Of a stretch of 64,000 bases of DNA, positions 36,761 through 46,689 are shown piece after piece; within the stretch, counting starts at the first letter, position 1; each line of letters opens with the position of its first letter. The DNA lies in the NCBI GenBank assembly GCA_025057275.1, contig JANWXQ010000041.1, positions 39,702-103,701 on the forward strand, given 5' to 3'. Under the pieces are notes generated by a model. The model worked only from the letters and a program-made list of their open reading frames with translations. It did no database searches and was not told the origin of the DNA. The stretch comes from Chitinophagales bacterium. GTDB lineage: Bacteria > Bacteroidota > Bacteroidia > Chitinophagales > UBA10324. Both the position numbers and the translations under genes were made by a program.

Positions 36761-38200
36761 TTATTTCTGCAAGGCTCTTCGCTGCAGGAATCGGTAGAGC
36801 AGGCGCACACCCATGCCGGTGGCGTTCTTGCCGCGGTAGGCCGACTGCGATGAAAGAAAGGCAATTCCGGCAATATCCATGTGAATCCAGGGATAATCGG
36901 TAAACTTTTCCAGAAATTTCGCTGCCGTGATCATTCCTGCATTCACTCCACCGACGTTTTTTATATCGGCAATATCGCTTTTAAGTAACTCCGCATATTC
37001 TTCCCAGAGCGGAAACTCCACATAGCGTTCGTATACTTCCAGGCTGGCCTGTTGGAGCAGCTGAAGCACGTCATCGGAAGCGGTGCGCATAAGGGCGAAG
37101 GCCTGTTCGCCCAAAGCACGGTGGGCGGCGCCGGTGAGCGTGGCTACATCGATCAGGAGTTCGGGTTTGTACTGCCGGGCGAAGCTGAGGGCATCGGCAA
37201 GAATCATGCGACCTTCTGCGTCGCTGTTGAGCATTTCCACGGTAGTCTGGTTGTGCATGGTGATCACGTCGCCGGGGGCAAATGCATTGAACCCTGGCCG
37301 GTTATCGGTGGCGGGCACCAGGCCAATCAGATGGAGCGGCAGGCGTGTGCGGGCAGCACAATAGATAACTCCCAGCACCACGGCAGCCCCGGCCATATCG
37401 CATTTCATGTAATCCATGGAATTTGGCGTGGGTTTCAGGCTGAGGCCGCCTGTATCGTACACCACGCCTTTTCCGACCAGCACGATGGGCTGCTTGTTCA
37501 CGGCATTGCGTGGCTTGTATTCCATTATGGAAAAGGTGGGCGGATCCACGCTGCCCTGATTGACGGCCAGCAGCCCGCCCATTTTCAATGCTTCAATTTT
37601 GGGCTTGGAGAATACTTCCGTTTTAAAGCCTGCTGATTTGCCGACGCGAACGATTTCCTGCGCCAGCCCGACGGCATTCAGGTAGTTTACCGGCAAGTTA
37701 ACCAAATCGCGCACCAGGTAAACGGCATCCACAACAGCCTGAAGCGTTTCCGCATCTGATGCGGCGCATTGGGCTGCATGCAAATGCAATTCGCGCAGTG
37801 AGTTGGCCTCTTTTTCCCGGTCTTTTTTAAAGCGGATGAACTGGTAATTGCCCAGTGCCATGCCCTCGGCCAACCAAAGAGATGCCTGTTCAACGGAAGA
37901 AGCGTTTTCAATGAACACACCCGAAACCTTGTTGCGGTTGAGCGCTGTTAGTAGGGCATGGCCGCTTTTGCGAAGGCTTTCAGCAGTTTTGTATTCTTCT
38001 TTTTTTTGATCCACCGATACGATGCAGATCAGGCGACCGGTTTCCGGTATTACGACTTCACGGATGTCTTTTTTCAGTTGTCCGATGGCTATGTCCTTGA
38101 GGTCTTCCGGGATGGAAAGTTTTTTTACGTCCTGCACATCGTTAACGACATAGACAAGAGATTCGGATCGCAGGGGGCGTGAGGCAATTGAAATCTTCAT
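36761..38200 (-). CDS. Leucyl aminopeptidase (peptidase family M17)
   Basis: 479 residues. The N-terminal ~165 residues are the variable M17 domain. The catalytic domain shows the two-metal site: GKGVVYDTGGLSLKP (Lys, Asp), MKCDMAGAA (Asp) and the signature NSDAEGRMILADAL (Asp, Glu, Arg; canonical form NTDAEGR). It removes N-terminal amino acids from peptides, in the cytoplasm as no signal peptide is present. It is divergently transcribed from rsmA across 70 bases. Confidence 0.94.
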   Translation of the reverse strand: MKISIASRPLRSESLVYVVNDVQDVKKLSIPEDLKDIAIGQLKKDIREVVIPETGRLICIVSVDQKKEEYKTAESLRKSGHALLTALNRNKVSGVFIENASSVEQASLWLAEGMALGNYQFIRFKKDREKEANSLRELHLHAAQCAASDAETLQAVVDAVYLVRDLVNLPVNYLNAVGLAQEIVRVGKSAGFKTEVFSKPKIEALKMGGLLAVNQGSVDPPTFSIMEYKPRNAVNKQPIVLVGKGVVYDTGGLSLKPTPNSMDYMKCDMAGAAVVLGVIYCAARTRLPLHLIGLVPATDNRPGFNAFAPGDVITMHNQTTVEMLNSDAEGRMILADALSFARQYKPELLIDVATLTGAAHRALGEQAFALMRTASDDVLQLLQQASLEVYERYVEFPLWEEYAELLKSDIADIKNVGGVNAGMITAAKFLEKFTDYPWIHMDIAGIAFLSSQSAYRGKNATGMGVRLLYRFLQRRALQK

Positions 38201-38270
38201 ATATACTTTACCGGTTTTACCGGCTAAAGCTAAGTATTACCATGACGACTCGTACGAATGGGGTAGTACA

Positions 38271-39056
38271 ATGAGGGTACCGCGGGCACGAAAAGCCTGG
38301 GGGCAACATTTTCTGGCCGATGGCAACATTGCCGGAAAAATGGTAGCCGCCCTCATGGATAAGCGACCATCCGGACCGGTGTTGGAAATCGGGCCGGGAA
38401 CCGGTGTGCTAACCGGTCGTTTGCTCAAGGCAGGAGCCGACCTGTGGGCGATTGAAGTAGATGGTCGAATGATTGAGCTGCTCCAAAGGCAGTTTCCCCA
38501 ATTAAAGCAACGCCTGATTCATGGTGATTTTCTTCAATATAACTTTTCTGACCTTAAAGAAGCACAGCTAAGTATTGTTGGCAATTTTCCCTATAACATT
38601 TCGTCACAGATTCTGATCCGGGTGTACGAATGGCGCGGGCAGATTCCATTGCTGGTTGGTATGTTTCAAAAGGAGATGGCCCGGCGAATAGCCTCTGCTC
38701 CGGGCAATAAAGACTTCGGTATTCTTTCGGTGCTTATTCAGGCCGCCTACCGGGTGGACTATTTGTTTGAGGTAAGTCCCAACTGTTTTGTTCCCCCTCC
38801 GCAGGTGGACTCAGCCGTGTTGCGTTTGGAGCGTATTCATCCGCAGCCTTCGTATCCGGATGATGTGCTGCGCCGGTTGCTGCGCGCCGGATTTGGCCAG
38901 CGCCGCAAACAACTGCGCAACAGCCTGCGCCACTTGTTGCCATCTGCATTTCCGCTGACCGACAGCCGCTTACAGCTACGCCCGGAACAGCTAACCGTAA
39001 ACGATTGGTTGCTCCTGTCCCGAGATGTCCGCAACTGCTCCGGTAACCAACCTTAG
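38271..39056 (+). CDS. rsmA: 16S rRNA (adenine1518/1519-N6)-dimethyltransferase
   Basis: 261 residues (KsgA family). It dimethylates two adjacent adenosines in helix 45 of 16S rRNA late in 30S assembly. The N-terminal KAWGQHFLAD segment, SAM-binding LEIGPGTGVLTGRLL, and catalytic motif IV as VGNFPYNISSQIL are all present. The C-terminal domain has the normal helical region (FGQRRKQLRNSLRHLLP). Transcribed alone, from an ATG at 38271. Confidence 0.95.
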   Translation: MRVPRARKAWGQHFLADGNIAGKMVAALMDKRPSGPVLEIGPGTGVLTGRLLKAGADLWAIEVDGRMIELLQRQFPQLKQRLIHGDFLQYNFSDLKEAQLSIVGNFPYNISSQILIRVYEWRGQIPLLVGMFQKEMARRIASAPGNKDFGILSVLIQAAYRVDYLFEVSPNCFVPPPQVDSAVLRLERIHPQPSYPDDVLRRLLRAGFGQRRKQLRNSLRHLLPSAFPLTDSRLQLRPEQLTVNDWLLLSRDVRNCSGNQP

Positions 39057-39141
39057 TTTGCGGGGATAGAGACATCATTTCTCATCCAGCGATCTGCGGC
39101 CAAAAATTTTAACAGTTGGGTAACAAACTGGAAAGGGCGGC

Positions 39142-39149
39142 TATATTTG
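39142..39149 (+). promoter_or_regulatory. -7 element of the receptor/T9SS-cargo/PorV-like operon
   Basis: TATATTTG matches TAnnTTTG. A TTG at 39116-39118 lies 23 bases upstream, longer than the 19-base spacing of the two ribosomal promoters here. The predicted start near 39155 gives a leader of about 25 bases to the ATG at 39180 and excludes the in-frame TTG at 39147 as translation start. Confidence 0.55.
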
Positions 39150-39179
39150 CCAATGGCCTCTTCATCTAAATTGAAGCAA

Positions 39180-42100
39180 ATGAAAAAGCTTTCCACTCTT
39201 TTGTTGCTTTTGCTTTGTTCTCTACCGGCTTGGGCGCAAACCGGCGAACTGCAGGGACGCGTTTACGACGAGGCCAGTGGCGAAGGCATTCCTTTTGCTT
39301 CTGTAGTTCTGGAGCAGCAGGGGCTGCAGCGTTACATCGGCCAGACGGATGACGACGGGCGATATACCATTAAGCCAATTGTTCCCGGAACCTATGACCT
39401 GCGAGTGCAATACTTGGGCTATCAGCCCGTGATTCTCTCCGGTGTCAGAGTGATTGCCGAACAAATCGCTTTTCAGGATGTGGCCATGAAAGCAAGCGCG
39501 ACCACCCTACCGGAAATCAAGGTGGTTACCGACCGCCTCATTGATCCGGGAAAAACGGCAACGGGAAGCACCTTTGACAAGACGGAAATTCAGCATCTGG
39601 CGACACGAAACACCAACAACACGGCCAGTTTGACGGCAGGAGTTTTTCAACGGGACGATAATCAGGCGCTCAACATTGCCGGAGCCCGATCCAATGCCAC
39701 CCAATATGTGGTGGACGGTATCCGGATGCGCGGCTCGGTGAATCTGCCCCAATCATCCATTGAACAACTCAGCGTGATCACCGGAGGGTTGCCGGCCAAA
39801 TACGGCGATATGCTCGGAGGCCTGGTTTCCATTACCACCCGCGGCCCCTCGCAGGAATATCACGGCGCAGTGGAATTTGTCACGTCCGAGTTTTTGGATG
39901 CATTTGGCTACGATCTGGCCAGCTTCAATCTTTCAGGTCCGCTTTTTGTAAGGAATAAAGGCACTGACACGGCGCGCGCTCCCATAGGTTTTTTCCTGAG
40001 CGGCGAATGGGAACATTACCGGGATGCTAGTGCAAGGGCTATTCCCATTTACCAAGTGAAACCCGAAGTGCTCAGCTACCTGCAAAGTAACCCGCTGACG
40101 CCATCGCCCACTGCTTCGGGATTTGTTCCAACTTCTGCATTTATTACTGAAGAAGATCTGTTTACCCAAAAATACCTTCCTAACAATGTGAGCAATAGCT
40201 ACCGGTTTGCCGGTAAGCTGGACTTTCAGTTGTCGAACTATATGAATCTTACTGTCGGAAGCAACTTCAGCATTGGCCAATTTGTCAATTGGGATTACAA
40301 TGCCATGTTGTTTGCTTCGGAAACGGCAAACGAATACTTCAATGCCAATGTGTACCGGGGATTTGTGCGGTTCACGCAGCGCTTCCCCACTGCCATCGGC
40401 CGCGAACGCGAATCGGTTTTTCAAAATGCCTATTACTCCCTGCAGGTGGATTACACCAAGGAGTACGAAAATTTTGGCGATCCCCGTCATAAGTTCAATC
40501 CGTTTAACTACGGTTATGTGGGCCGCTTTGAAACCTTACGCCGTCCCGTTTATTTCTACGGCCAGGACAGCGCCACTAACCTAACCGGCTGGCTGTTGTT
40601 CGGTTATCTGGATACGCTGGTACGCTACACGCCGGGCACCCTTAATCCGCTCCTGACCAACTACACCACGCAGTATTTTCAGCTTGCTCCCGGACCGACG
40701 GGCTATTACCGAAGCATTTTTGATATCGCCAACGGCGGTGGCCTGCTCAACGGCTCGCTACCCATCAGCACCATGACCGTTTATTCCATGTTTCTCAACA
40801 CAGGTTATCCCACTTCATCTTACGGCTTGCGGAACAACGACCAGTTTCATCTGGCATTGAATGCTTCCGTTGACATCATGAGGCGGGGCAGAGGAGAAAA
40901 AGGAAAGCATGCCATCGAATTCGGCTTTGAATATGAGCAGCGCGTGGACCGCCGCTATTTCGTTGCGCCGGTAGGCTTATGGGGGCTGGCCCGTCAGTTA
41001 ATGAACGGACACATACAGAACCTGGATACAAAGAACCCCAAGCCGGTTTACGATGAATTTGGGGTTTACCTGGATACGGTGAATTACGATCGCTTATTCC
41101 TGGCCAGTGAACAGGCCTACTTTGACAAATCCCTCCGGCAACGACTGGGACTGAATCCCAGCGGTCTGGATTTCGTTGACGTGGATGCCATTGATCCAAG
41201 CCTGCTTTCGCTGGACTTGTTTAGTCCGGATGAATTACTCAACAACGGAAACAATTTCTATTTCGCCTACGGCTACGATTACCTGGGTAATGTGCTTAAG
41301 CAGCAACCCAGCCTGGAGGATTACTTTACCCAACGTGATGCCAATGGCAATCTGAGCCGCAACCAGCCGGCTTACCGGCCCAACTATGCTGCAGCTTACG
41401 TTCAGGACCGGTTCAATTTCCGCGATCTGGTGTTTAATATCGGCGTGCGGGTGGACCGCTTCGATAACAACCAATTTGTCCTGAAAGACAAGTATTCGCT
41501 GTATCCGATCCGAACGGTGGCCGAAGTCACCGACCTGGGTCCGCATCCCTCCAACCTGCCCTCCGATGCCTATGTTTATGTAGATGACATTCAGCAGCCC
41601 ACGACTATTACCGGCTACCGCGTTGGCGACACCTGGTACAATGCGCAGGGTACGGAAATCAGCGATCCCAAGGTCATTGCACAGGGTTCCACTACCGGAT
41701 TGATTTCACCCTATCTGGTCAATAACGATTTGAATTCGCTGGAGCTGACTCCGGCCTCGTTCAAGGATTATGTGCCGCAGATCACCGTAATGCCGCGAAT
41801 TGCCTTTTCTTTCCCCATATCGGATGAAGCCCTGTTTTTTGCCCACTACGATGTGTTGACCCAGCGGCCTTCGGGCACGGAATCGCGGAACGTGGCCCTG
41901 GCTACCATGTTTCAGTACTATTATTTCCGGCAGTTGCAGGGAACCGTTTTTGCCAATCCCGATCTGAAGCCTGAAAAAACGATTGACTATCAGGTGGGCT
42001 TCAAACAGGCATTGGGCAATACCTCGGCGCTAACCATTTCCGGTACTTATCGCGAACTCAAAGACCTGATTCAGGTAGCCAACATAGCCTATGCCTACCC

Positions 42101-42851
42101 GCTGGATTACATTACGTACACCAACTCCGACTTTGGTACAGTGAAATCTTTGGCCTTCACGTATGAGTTGCGGAGAATTCGTAATGTAAAAATTGATGCC
42201 AACTACACCCTACAGTTTGCGGCGGGCACCGGCTCCAGCGCCACTTCAGGCATCCGGTTGGTGGGTTCGGGGTTGCCCAACCTGCGTACCATAGTGCCGT
42301 TCAGTTACGATCAGCGGCACAACATTGCCCTGGCGGTGGATTACCGTTTTGGCGAAGGACGCAATTACAACGGACCGGTATGGGGTGAGGCCGGTATTCC
42401 CTACCTGGCCAACACGGGGCTCAATGTGATTCTGCGCGCCGGTTCCGGCACCCCGTATTCCAAGCAAACTACGGCAACGCCTACGGCTTTGTTTGGCGTG
42501 GCCACCCAGACCTCACTGGACGGAAGCGTCAACGGATCGCGCCTGCCCTGGTCGTTTAAAGTGGATGCCAAACTGGATAAAGACTTCAGGGTCTCGGAAA
42601 CAAAAGATTTATATCTGAATCTGTATTTGCTGGCACAAAACCTGTTTAACACGGCGAACATACTGAGTGTCTATGCCTATACCGGTAACCCTGACGACGA
42701 CGGCTACCTGTCTTCAGCAACCGGTCAGCAATCGGTGGCCGGTCAAATCAATCCGGAAACGTTTGAACTGTTGTACAACATCAAACAAAACCGGCCCTTT
42801 AACTACAGTTTGGCCCGACGCTTGCAGTTAGGGGCAATTTTCAGTTTTTAA
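39180..42851 (+). CDS. Large TonB-dependent receptor-type outer-membrane protein
   Basis: 1223 residues from the ATG at 39180, which gives a clean signal peptide (MKKLSTLLLLLLCSLPAWAQ). A carboxypeptidase-like beta-sandwich follows (GRVYDEASGEGIPFASVVL, about 24-105). The plug domain (~115-230) has YVVDGIRMRGSVNLP and GGLPAKYGDMLGGLVSITT. A very long barrel of ~950 residues ends RRLQLGAIFSF. It is longer than ordinary siderophore receptors and lacks a SusD partner. The next two genes encode a predicted T9SS cargo protein and a PorV-like barrel in the same orientation, so it may serve surface protein handling rather than nutrient uptake; that is inference. Confidence 0.88.
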   Translation: MKKLSTLLLLLLCSLPAWAQTGELQGRVYDEASGEGIPFASVVLEQQGLQRYIGQTDDDGRYTIKPIVPGTYDLRVQYLGYQPVILSGVRVIAEQIAFQDVAMKASATTLPEIKVVTDRLIDPGKTATGSTFDKTEIQHLATRNTNNTASLTAGVFQRDDNQALNIAGARSNATQYVVDGIRMRGSVNLPQSSIEQLSVITGGLPAKYGDMLGGLVSITTRGPSQEYHGAVEFVTSEFLDAFGYDLASFNLSGPLFVRNKGTDTARAPIGFFLSGEWEHYRDASARAIPIYQVKPEVLSYLQSNPLTPSPTASGFVPTSAFITEEDLFTQKYLPNNVSNSYRFAGKLDFQLSNYMNLTVGSNFSIGQFVNWDYNAMLFASETANEYFNANVYRGFVRFTQRFPTAIGRERESVFQNAYYSLQVDYTKEYENFGDPRHKFNPFNYGYVGRFETLRRPVYFYGQDSATNLTGWLLFGYLDTLVRYTPGTLNPLLTNYTTQYFQLAPGPTGYYRSIFDIANGGGLLNGSLPISTMTVYSMFLNTGYPTSSYGLRNNDQFHLALNASVDIMRRGRGEKGKHAIEFGFEYEQRVDRRYFVAPVGLWGLARQLMNGHIQNLDTKNPKPVYDEFGVYLDTVNYDRLFLASEQAYFDKSLRQRLGLNPSGLDFVDVDAIDPSLLSLDLFSPDELLNNGNNFYFAYGYDYLGNVLKQQPSLEDYFTQRDANGNLSRNQPAYRPNYAAAYVQDRFNFRDLVFNIGVRVDRFDNNQFVLKDKYSLYPIRTVAEVTDLGPHPSNLPSDAYVYVDDIQQPTTITGYRVGDTWYNAQGTEISDPKVIAQGSTTGLISPYLVNNDLNSLELTPASFKDYVPQITVMPRIAFSFPISDEALFFAHYDVLTQRPSGTESRNVALATMFQYYYFRQLQGTVFANPDLKPEKTIDYQVGFKQALGNTSALTISGTYRELKDLIQVANIAYAYPLDYITYTNSDFGTVKSLAFTYELRRIRNVKIDANYTLQFAAGTGSSATSGIRLVGSGLPNLRTIVPFSYDQRHNIALAVDYRFGEGRNYNGPVWGEAGIPYLANTGLNVILRAGSGTPYSKQTTATPTALFGVATQTSLDGSVNGSRLPWSFKVDAKLDKDFRVSETKDLYLNLYLLAQNLFNTANILSVYAYTGNPDDDGYLSSATGQQSVAGQINPETFELLYNIKQNRPFNYSLARRLQLGAIFSF

Positions 42852-42878
42852 ATTAAAAAAAGTTGTAAATCATAAATC

Positions 42879-45800
42879 ATGAAGAAGATTTTGCCTGTAA
42901 TTGTTCTGATTGCCTGGGGCACTGCTTCGGTTCTTGCCCGTGAAAACATCGGCAAGCCGCCGGGTGGGGGCAAACTCAGCACTTCGGCCAAACTCCAGGC
43001 AGGCGATTGCGCGCCGGCAACCTCTTCGATTGATCTGGACATTAACAACATCCGGGCACGCATTCACAATGGCGGCGACATGTGGTGGGACCTGACCAAC
43101 AACGCCAAATACGAAGTGCCCAAAAGTTTACCGGGACAACCCGAGAACCCCAGTTCCCTGTTTGCCGGAGCCATCTGGATCGGTGGTATTGATGCCCAGA
43201 ACCAGCTCAAAGTAGCTGCGGCCACCTATCGGCAAAGCGGCAACGACTATTTTCCGGGTCCCCTGGATGAAAACGGCGTGGTGGACGCCACCATCTGCAA
43301 CCAATGGGATAAACACTTTGAAGTGTTGGGGTCGGAAATTGACTCGTTTCTCCGGCTTTTTGAAGCCAGCGGCGGCAGCCTGTCTCCCAATCAGATTCCC
43401 AAAGGCGTATTGAACTGGCCGGCGTACGGTAATCCCTACTTTCCTCAGGTGGGCAACCGCAACATGGCCCCCTTTGAAGATTACGATGGCAACGGCTATT
43501 ACGATCCTACAGGCGGCGATTATCCGGTTATTGACGAAACCTGCCAGAAAAAAACCTATGCCGACCAGATGATCTGGTGGGTGTATAACGACAACGGAAA
43601 CATTCATACTGAAACCGGAGCCATCAACATCGGTATGGAAATTCAGGCACTGGCTTTTGCCTTCAAGACCAATGACGAAGTCAACGACATGACGTTTTAC
43701 AAGTATCGCTTATATAATAAAGCCACCATACCGCTGGATAGTTGCTTTATGGGTCAATGGGTCGATCCCGACCTGGGTTGCTACACCGACGATTACATCG
43801 GTTGTGACCTGGAAACCGGGCTGGGCATCGTGTACAATGCCAACGCTACCGATGCGCAAAGCTGTGCCCTCAACTACGGCAACCAACCGCCTTATCTGGG
43901 AGTAGATTATTTCCAGGGTCCGTTTGATGAGAACGGCGTCCGGCTGGGTTTATCATCCTTCCTCTATTACAACAACGATTTTTCGCAGATCGGCAATCCC
44001 GAAGATGCCAGTGACTTTTACGGTTACCTTTCCGGCACCTGGAAAGACGGCACGCCGTTCACCTACGGAGGAAATGCTTACGGAGGAACAGTAAAAACCA
44101 ACTACGTTTTTCCTGATGATCCTAGCGATCCCAATGGCTGGTCGGAATGTGCAGCCAACAATCCTCCGTTTGACCGCCGCACCATGCAGAACTCCGGCCC
44201 GTTCCGTCTGGAACCAGGTGCCAGCAACGAAATCGTTATCGGCGTGGTTTGGGTGCGCCCGCCTATTGGCACCTATCCTTGCCCGCCATACAAGTTGCTC
44301 AAACAGGCTGATGAAAAAGCCCAGGCCCTGTTTGATAATTGTTTTCAGCTGAAAGACGGTCCTCCGGCTCCGGATCTGGACATCGTGGAACTGGACCGCG
44401 AGTTGATCATTTCCATTGTCAACACCAAGGAAATAGAAAACTTCAAAATTGCGGATCCCGCCATCGTCGCTTTGAAATCACCGGATTCCCTTTACCGGTT
44501 TGAGGGATATAAATTATTTCAGCTGGTTAATGGTGACGTTAGCGTGCAGGATTACGATGATCCGGCCAAAGCCCGTCTGATCTTCCAGTGTGATGTAAAG
44601 AATGGGGTGGGTAAAATCGTCAATTACGTGTACGACGTCAGTCTGGATGTTCCCGGTCAGGATCAGGTTCCCAATGTGCCTAAGCTGATGGTTGACGGGG
44701 CCGATCAGGGCATTTCTCATTCAGTCAGGATCATCAACGATGCCTTTGCCACCGGTGATCCCCGATTGATCAATCACAAAACTTATTACTTCAGCATCAT
44801 CAGCTATTCCTACAATTACTTTAAGGTCAATGACACCATCTACGATGATGAGGGTAACATCATCAGCATCACTTCAGTGTTCCAGAATCAGCCCTATCTG
44901 GAAGGGCGAAAGAACATCCGCATTTATTCCGCCATTCCTCACATCACCTCACCGGAGGCCGGCGGATTGATTTTGAACGCTTCCTATGGCGACGGTCCGG
45001 AAATCACCCGCCTGGAGGGTGGCGGCAACGGCAGGCTGGTTCTGGACCTTACTGCCGAATCGGTGCAGGATATTCTGAACAGCGCCGATCATCGGAGCTA
45101 CCGGCTGACGTATCAGGCCGGCAAAGGCCCGGTAAAGGTGCAGGTCTATAATCCCAAGGTGGTTCCCAACGCCAACTTTGAGCTGGCATTGGTGGATGCC
45201 AATCCGATAGGCGCTAACAAATTGCTGAATGCGGCTACCACCCGTTGGTATCTGAAAAATCTGAATACCGGAGAGATCGTTTATTCCGACACCACCATCA
45301 ACTACGGAAACGAACAGCTGATTCCGGACTGGGGTCTTTCCGTGTACGTGCTTCAGTCCCGCAATCCCGGAAGCAGCCTTGCGGTGCCCGGTGATGAAAC
45401 GTATGGTTATCTGGAATCCAGCCTCACGTATGCCGATCCGCAGAAGGCCTGGTTATCGGGCGTGCGCGATCAGGATGGTGAAACGCCATTCAACTGGATC
45501 CGTGCAGGGACCTCCAATGCCCCCGGAGCAGAATATCCGGATTACATAGGCATTGATCCCGACAAGAATTATGCAAGCATCATTAACGGTACATGGGCGC
45601 CCTATCGCCTGGCGGCAAACGATGCGAGCAAGGCGCTGTCGCCGGCCTGGAACGATGTATCGCACACGAGCAGTTCATTGAATCCGCTGGATAGTCTGGT
45701 CAGTGTGGATCTGGTCTTTACGCCGGATCGGTCCAAATGGTCCAAATGCGTGGTGATTGAAATTCAGAATGAATCGGCACTGGCCGAGGGAAACAGAAAA

Positions 45801-46670
45801 AAGTTTGACCTGCGTGCAGGGCAAAGCCGCGATATTGACGGCAATCCGATTGCCGGGGAAACGGGCATGTCGTGGTTCCCCGGTTATGCCATCAATCCGG
45901 AAACCGGCGAGCGGCTGAACATCTTCTTTGGTGAAGATTCCTGGCTGGTCAGCCAGAACGGCAGGGATATGTGGTGGAACCCCACCAGCGGTATCCTGTC
46001 ACCCGTTTTTGAAATCTGGGCAGGCGGCAAACATTACGTGTACATCTCCCGCACGCGCTACGACGGTTGCGCCAACTTTTACAATCTGCTCAAGACCGGA
46101 AGCAACATCGACCGCCGCAACGTTATGAAAACCATTTGCTGGACGGGCATTCCGCTGCTGGCCAGCGGCAAACAATTCCTGCCCATCGCTGAAGGCTTTA
46201 TTCCCACAGAAACAACCCTTCGCATCCGGGTGGCCAAACCCTATCGCCAATACCTGACCGATGAGGTCAATAACAACGGAATGCCACGTTATCAGTTCAG
46301 TACAGCGAATCTGGCTGCGGTTCGCGGCGATCTGCCTACGGCACAAACCGCTCTGGACCTGATCGGCATTGTGCCCAATCCGTACTATGCGTACTCAGCC
46401 TATGAAGTCAGCCAGGTAGATAATCGGGTGAAGATTACCAACCTGCCGCCCAAGTGCACCATTTCCATCTATGCGTTAAACGGCAACCTGGTGCGCCGCT
46501 ATGAACGCGACGACCCCAGTATCACTTCTTTGGATTGGGATCTGAAAAACGATGCCGGCATACCGATTGCCAGCGGGTTGTACATCATACACGTTAACGC
46601 TCCGGGCATCGGCGAAAAAGTACTGAAGTGGTTTGGCGTGCTGCGGCCTACCGATCTGACCAATTACTAA
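42879..46670 (+). CDS. Large secreted protein with C-terminal T9SS-like sorting domain
   Basis: 1263 residues. The signal peptide ends near residue 20 (SVLA). The N-terminal part has a distinctive segment, ARIHNGGDMWWDLTNN, then FAGAIWIGGIDAQNQLKVAA and YFPGPLDENG, a wording I associate with large Bacteroidota T9SS proteins of unknown role. An almost identical phrase, NGRDMWWNPTSG, recurs near residue 1030. Several Cys lie in the N-terminal half. The C-terminus (IVPNPYYAYSAYEVS, KITNLPPKCTISIYALNGNL, IPIASGLYIIHV) is a type A-like sorting domain. It starts 28 bases after the receptor and ends 19 bases before the PorV-like gene. No enzyme motif was recognised. Confidence 0.75.
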   Translation: MKKILPVIVLIAWGTASVLARENIGKPPGGGKLSTSAKLQAGDCAPATSSIDLDINNIRARIHNGGDMWWDLTNNAKYEVPKSLPGQPENPSSLFAGAIWIGGIDAQNQLKVAAATYRQSGNDYFPGPLDENGVVDATICNQWDKHFEVLGSEIDSFLRLFEASGGSLSPNQIPKGVLNWPAYGNPYFPQVGNRNMAPFEDYDGNGYYDPTGGDYPVIDETCQKKTYADQMIWWVYNDNGNIHTETGAINIGMEIQALAFAFKTNDEVNDMTFYKYRLYNKATIPLDSCFMGQWVDPDLGCYTDDYIGCDLETGLGIVYNANATDAQSCALNYGNQPPYLGVDYFQGPFDENGVRLGLSSFLYYNNDFSQIGNPEDASDFYGYLSGTWKDGTPFTYGGNAYGGTVKTNYVFPDDPSDPNGWSECAANNPPFDRRTMQNSGPFRLEPGASNEIVIGVVWVRPPIGTYPCPPYKLLKQADEKAQALFDNCFQLKDGPPAPDLDIVELDRELIISIVNTKEIENFKIADPAIVALKSPDSLYRFEGYKLFQLVNGDVSVQDYDDPAKARLIFQCDVKNGVGKIVNYVYDVSLDVPGQDQVPNVPKLMVDGADQGISHSVRIINDAFATGDPRLINHKTYYFSIISYSYNYFKVNDTIYDDEGNIISITSVFQNQPYLEGRKNIRIYSAIPHITSPEAGGLILNASYGDGPEITRLEGGGNGRLVLDLTAESVQDILNSADHRSYRLTYQAGKGPVKVQVYNPKVVPNANFELALVDANPIGANKLLNAATTRWYLKNLNTGEIVYSDTTINYGNEQLIPDWGLSVYVLQSRNPGSSLAVPGDETYGYLESSLTYADPQKAWLSGVRDQDGETPFNWIRAGTSNAPGAEYPDYIGIDPDKNYASIINGTWAPYRLAANDASKALSPAWNDVSHTSSSLNPLDSLVSVDLVFTPDRSKWSKCVVIEIQNESALAEGNRKKFDLRAGQSRDIDGNPIAGETGMSWFPGYAINPETGERLNIFFGEDSWLVSQNGRDMWWNPTSGILSPVFEIWAGGKHYVYISRTRYDGCANFYNLLKTGSNIDRRNVMKTICWTGIPLLASGKQFLPIAEGFIPTETTLRIRVAKPYRQYLTDEVNNNGMPRYQFSTANLAAVRGDLPTAQTALDLIGIVPNPYYAYSAYEVSQVDNRVKITNLPPKCTISIYALNGNLVRRYERDDPSITSLDWDLKNDAGIPIASGLYIIHVNAPGIGEKVLKWFGVLRPTDLTNY

Positions 46671-46689
46671 TCCCAAAAGTCTGCTGAAC

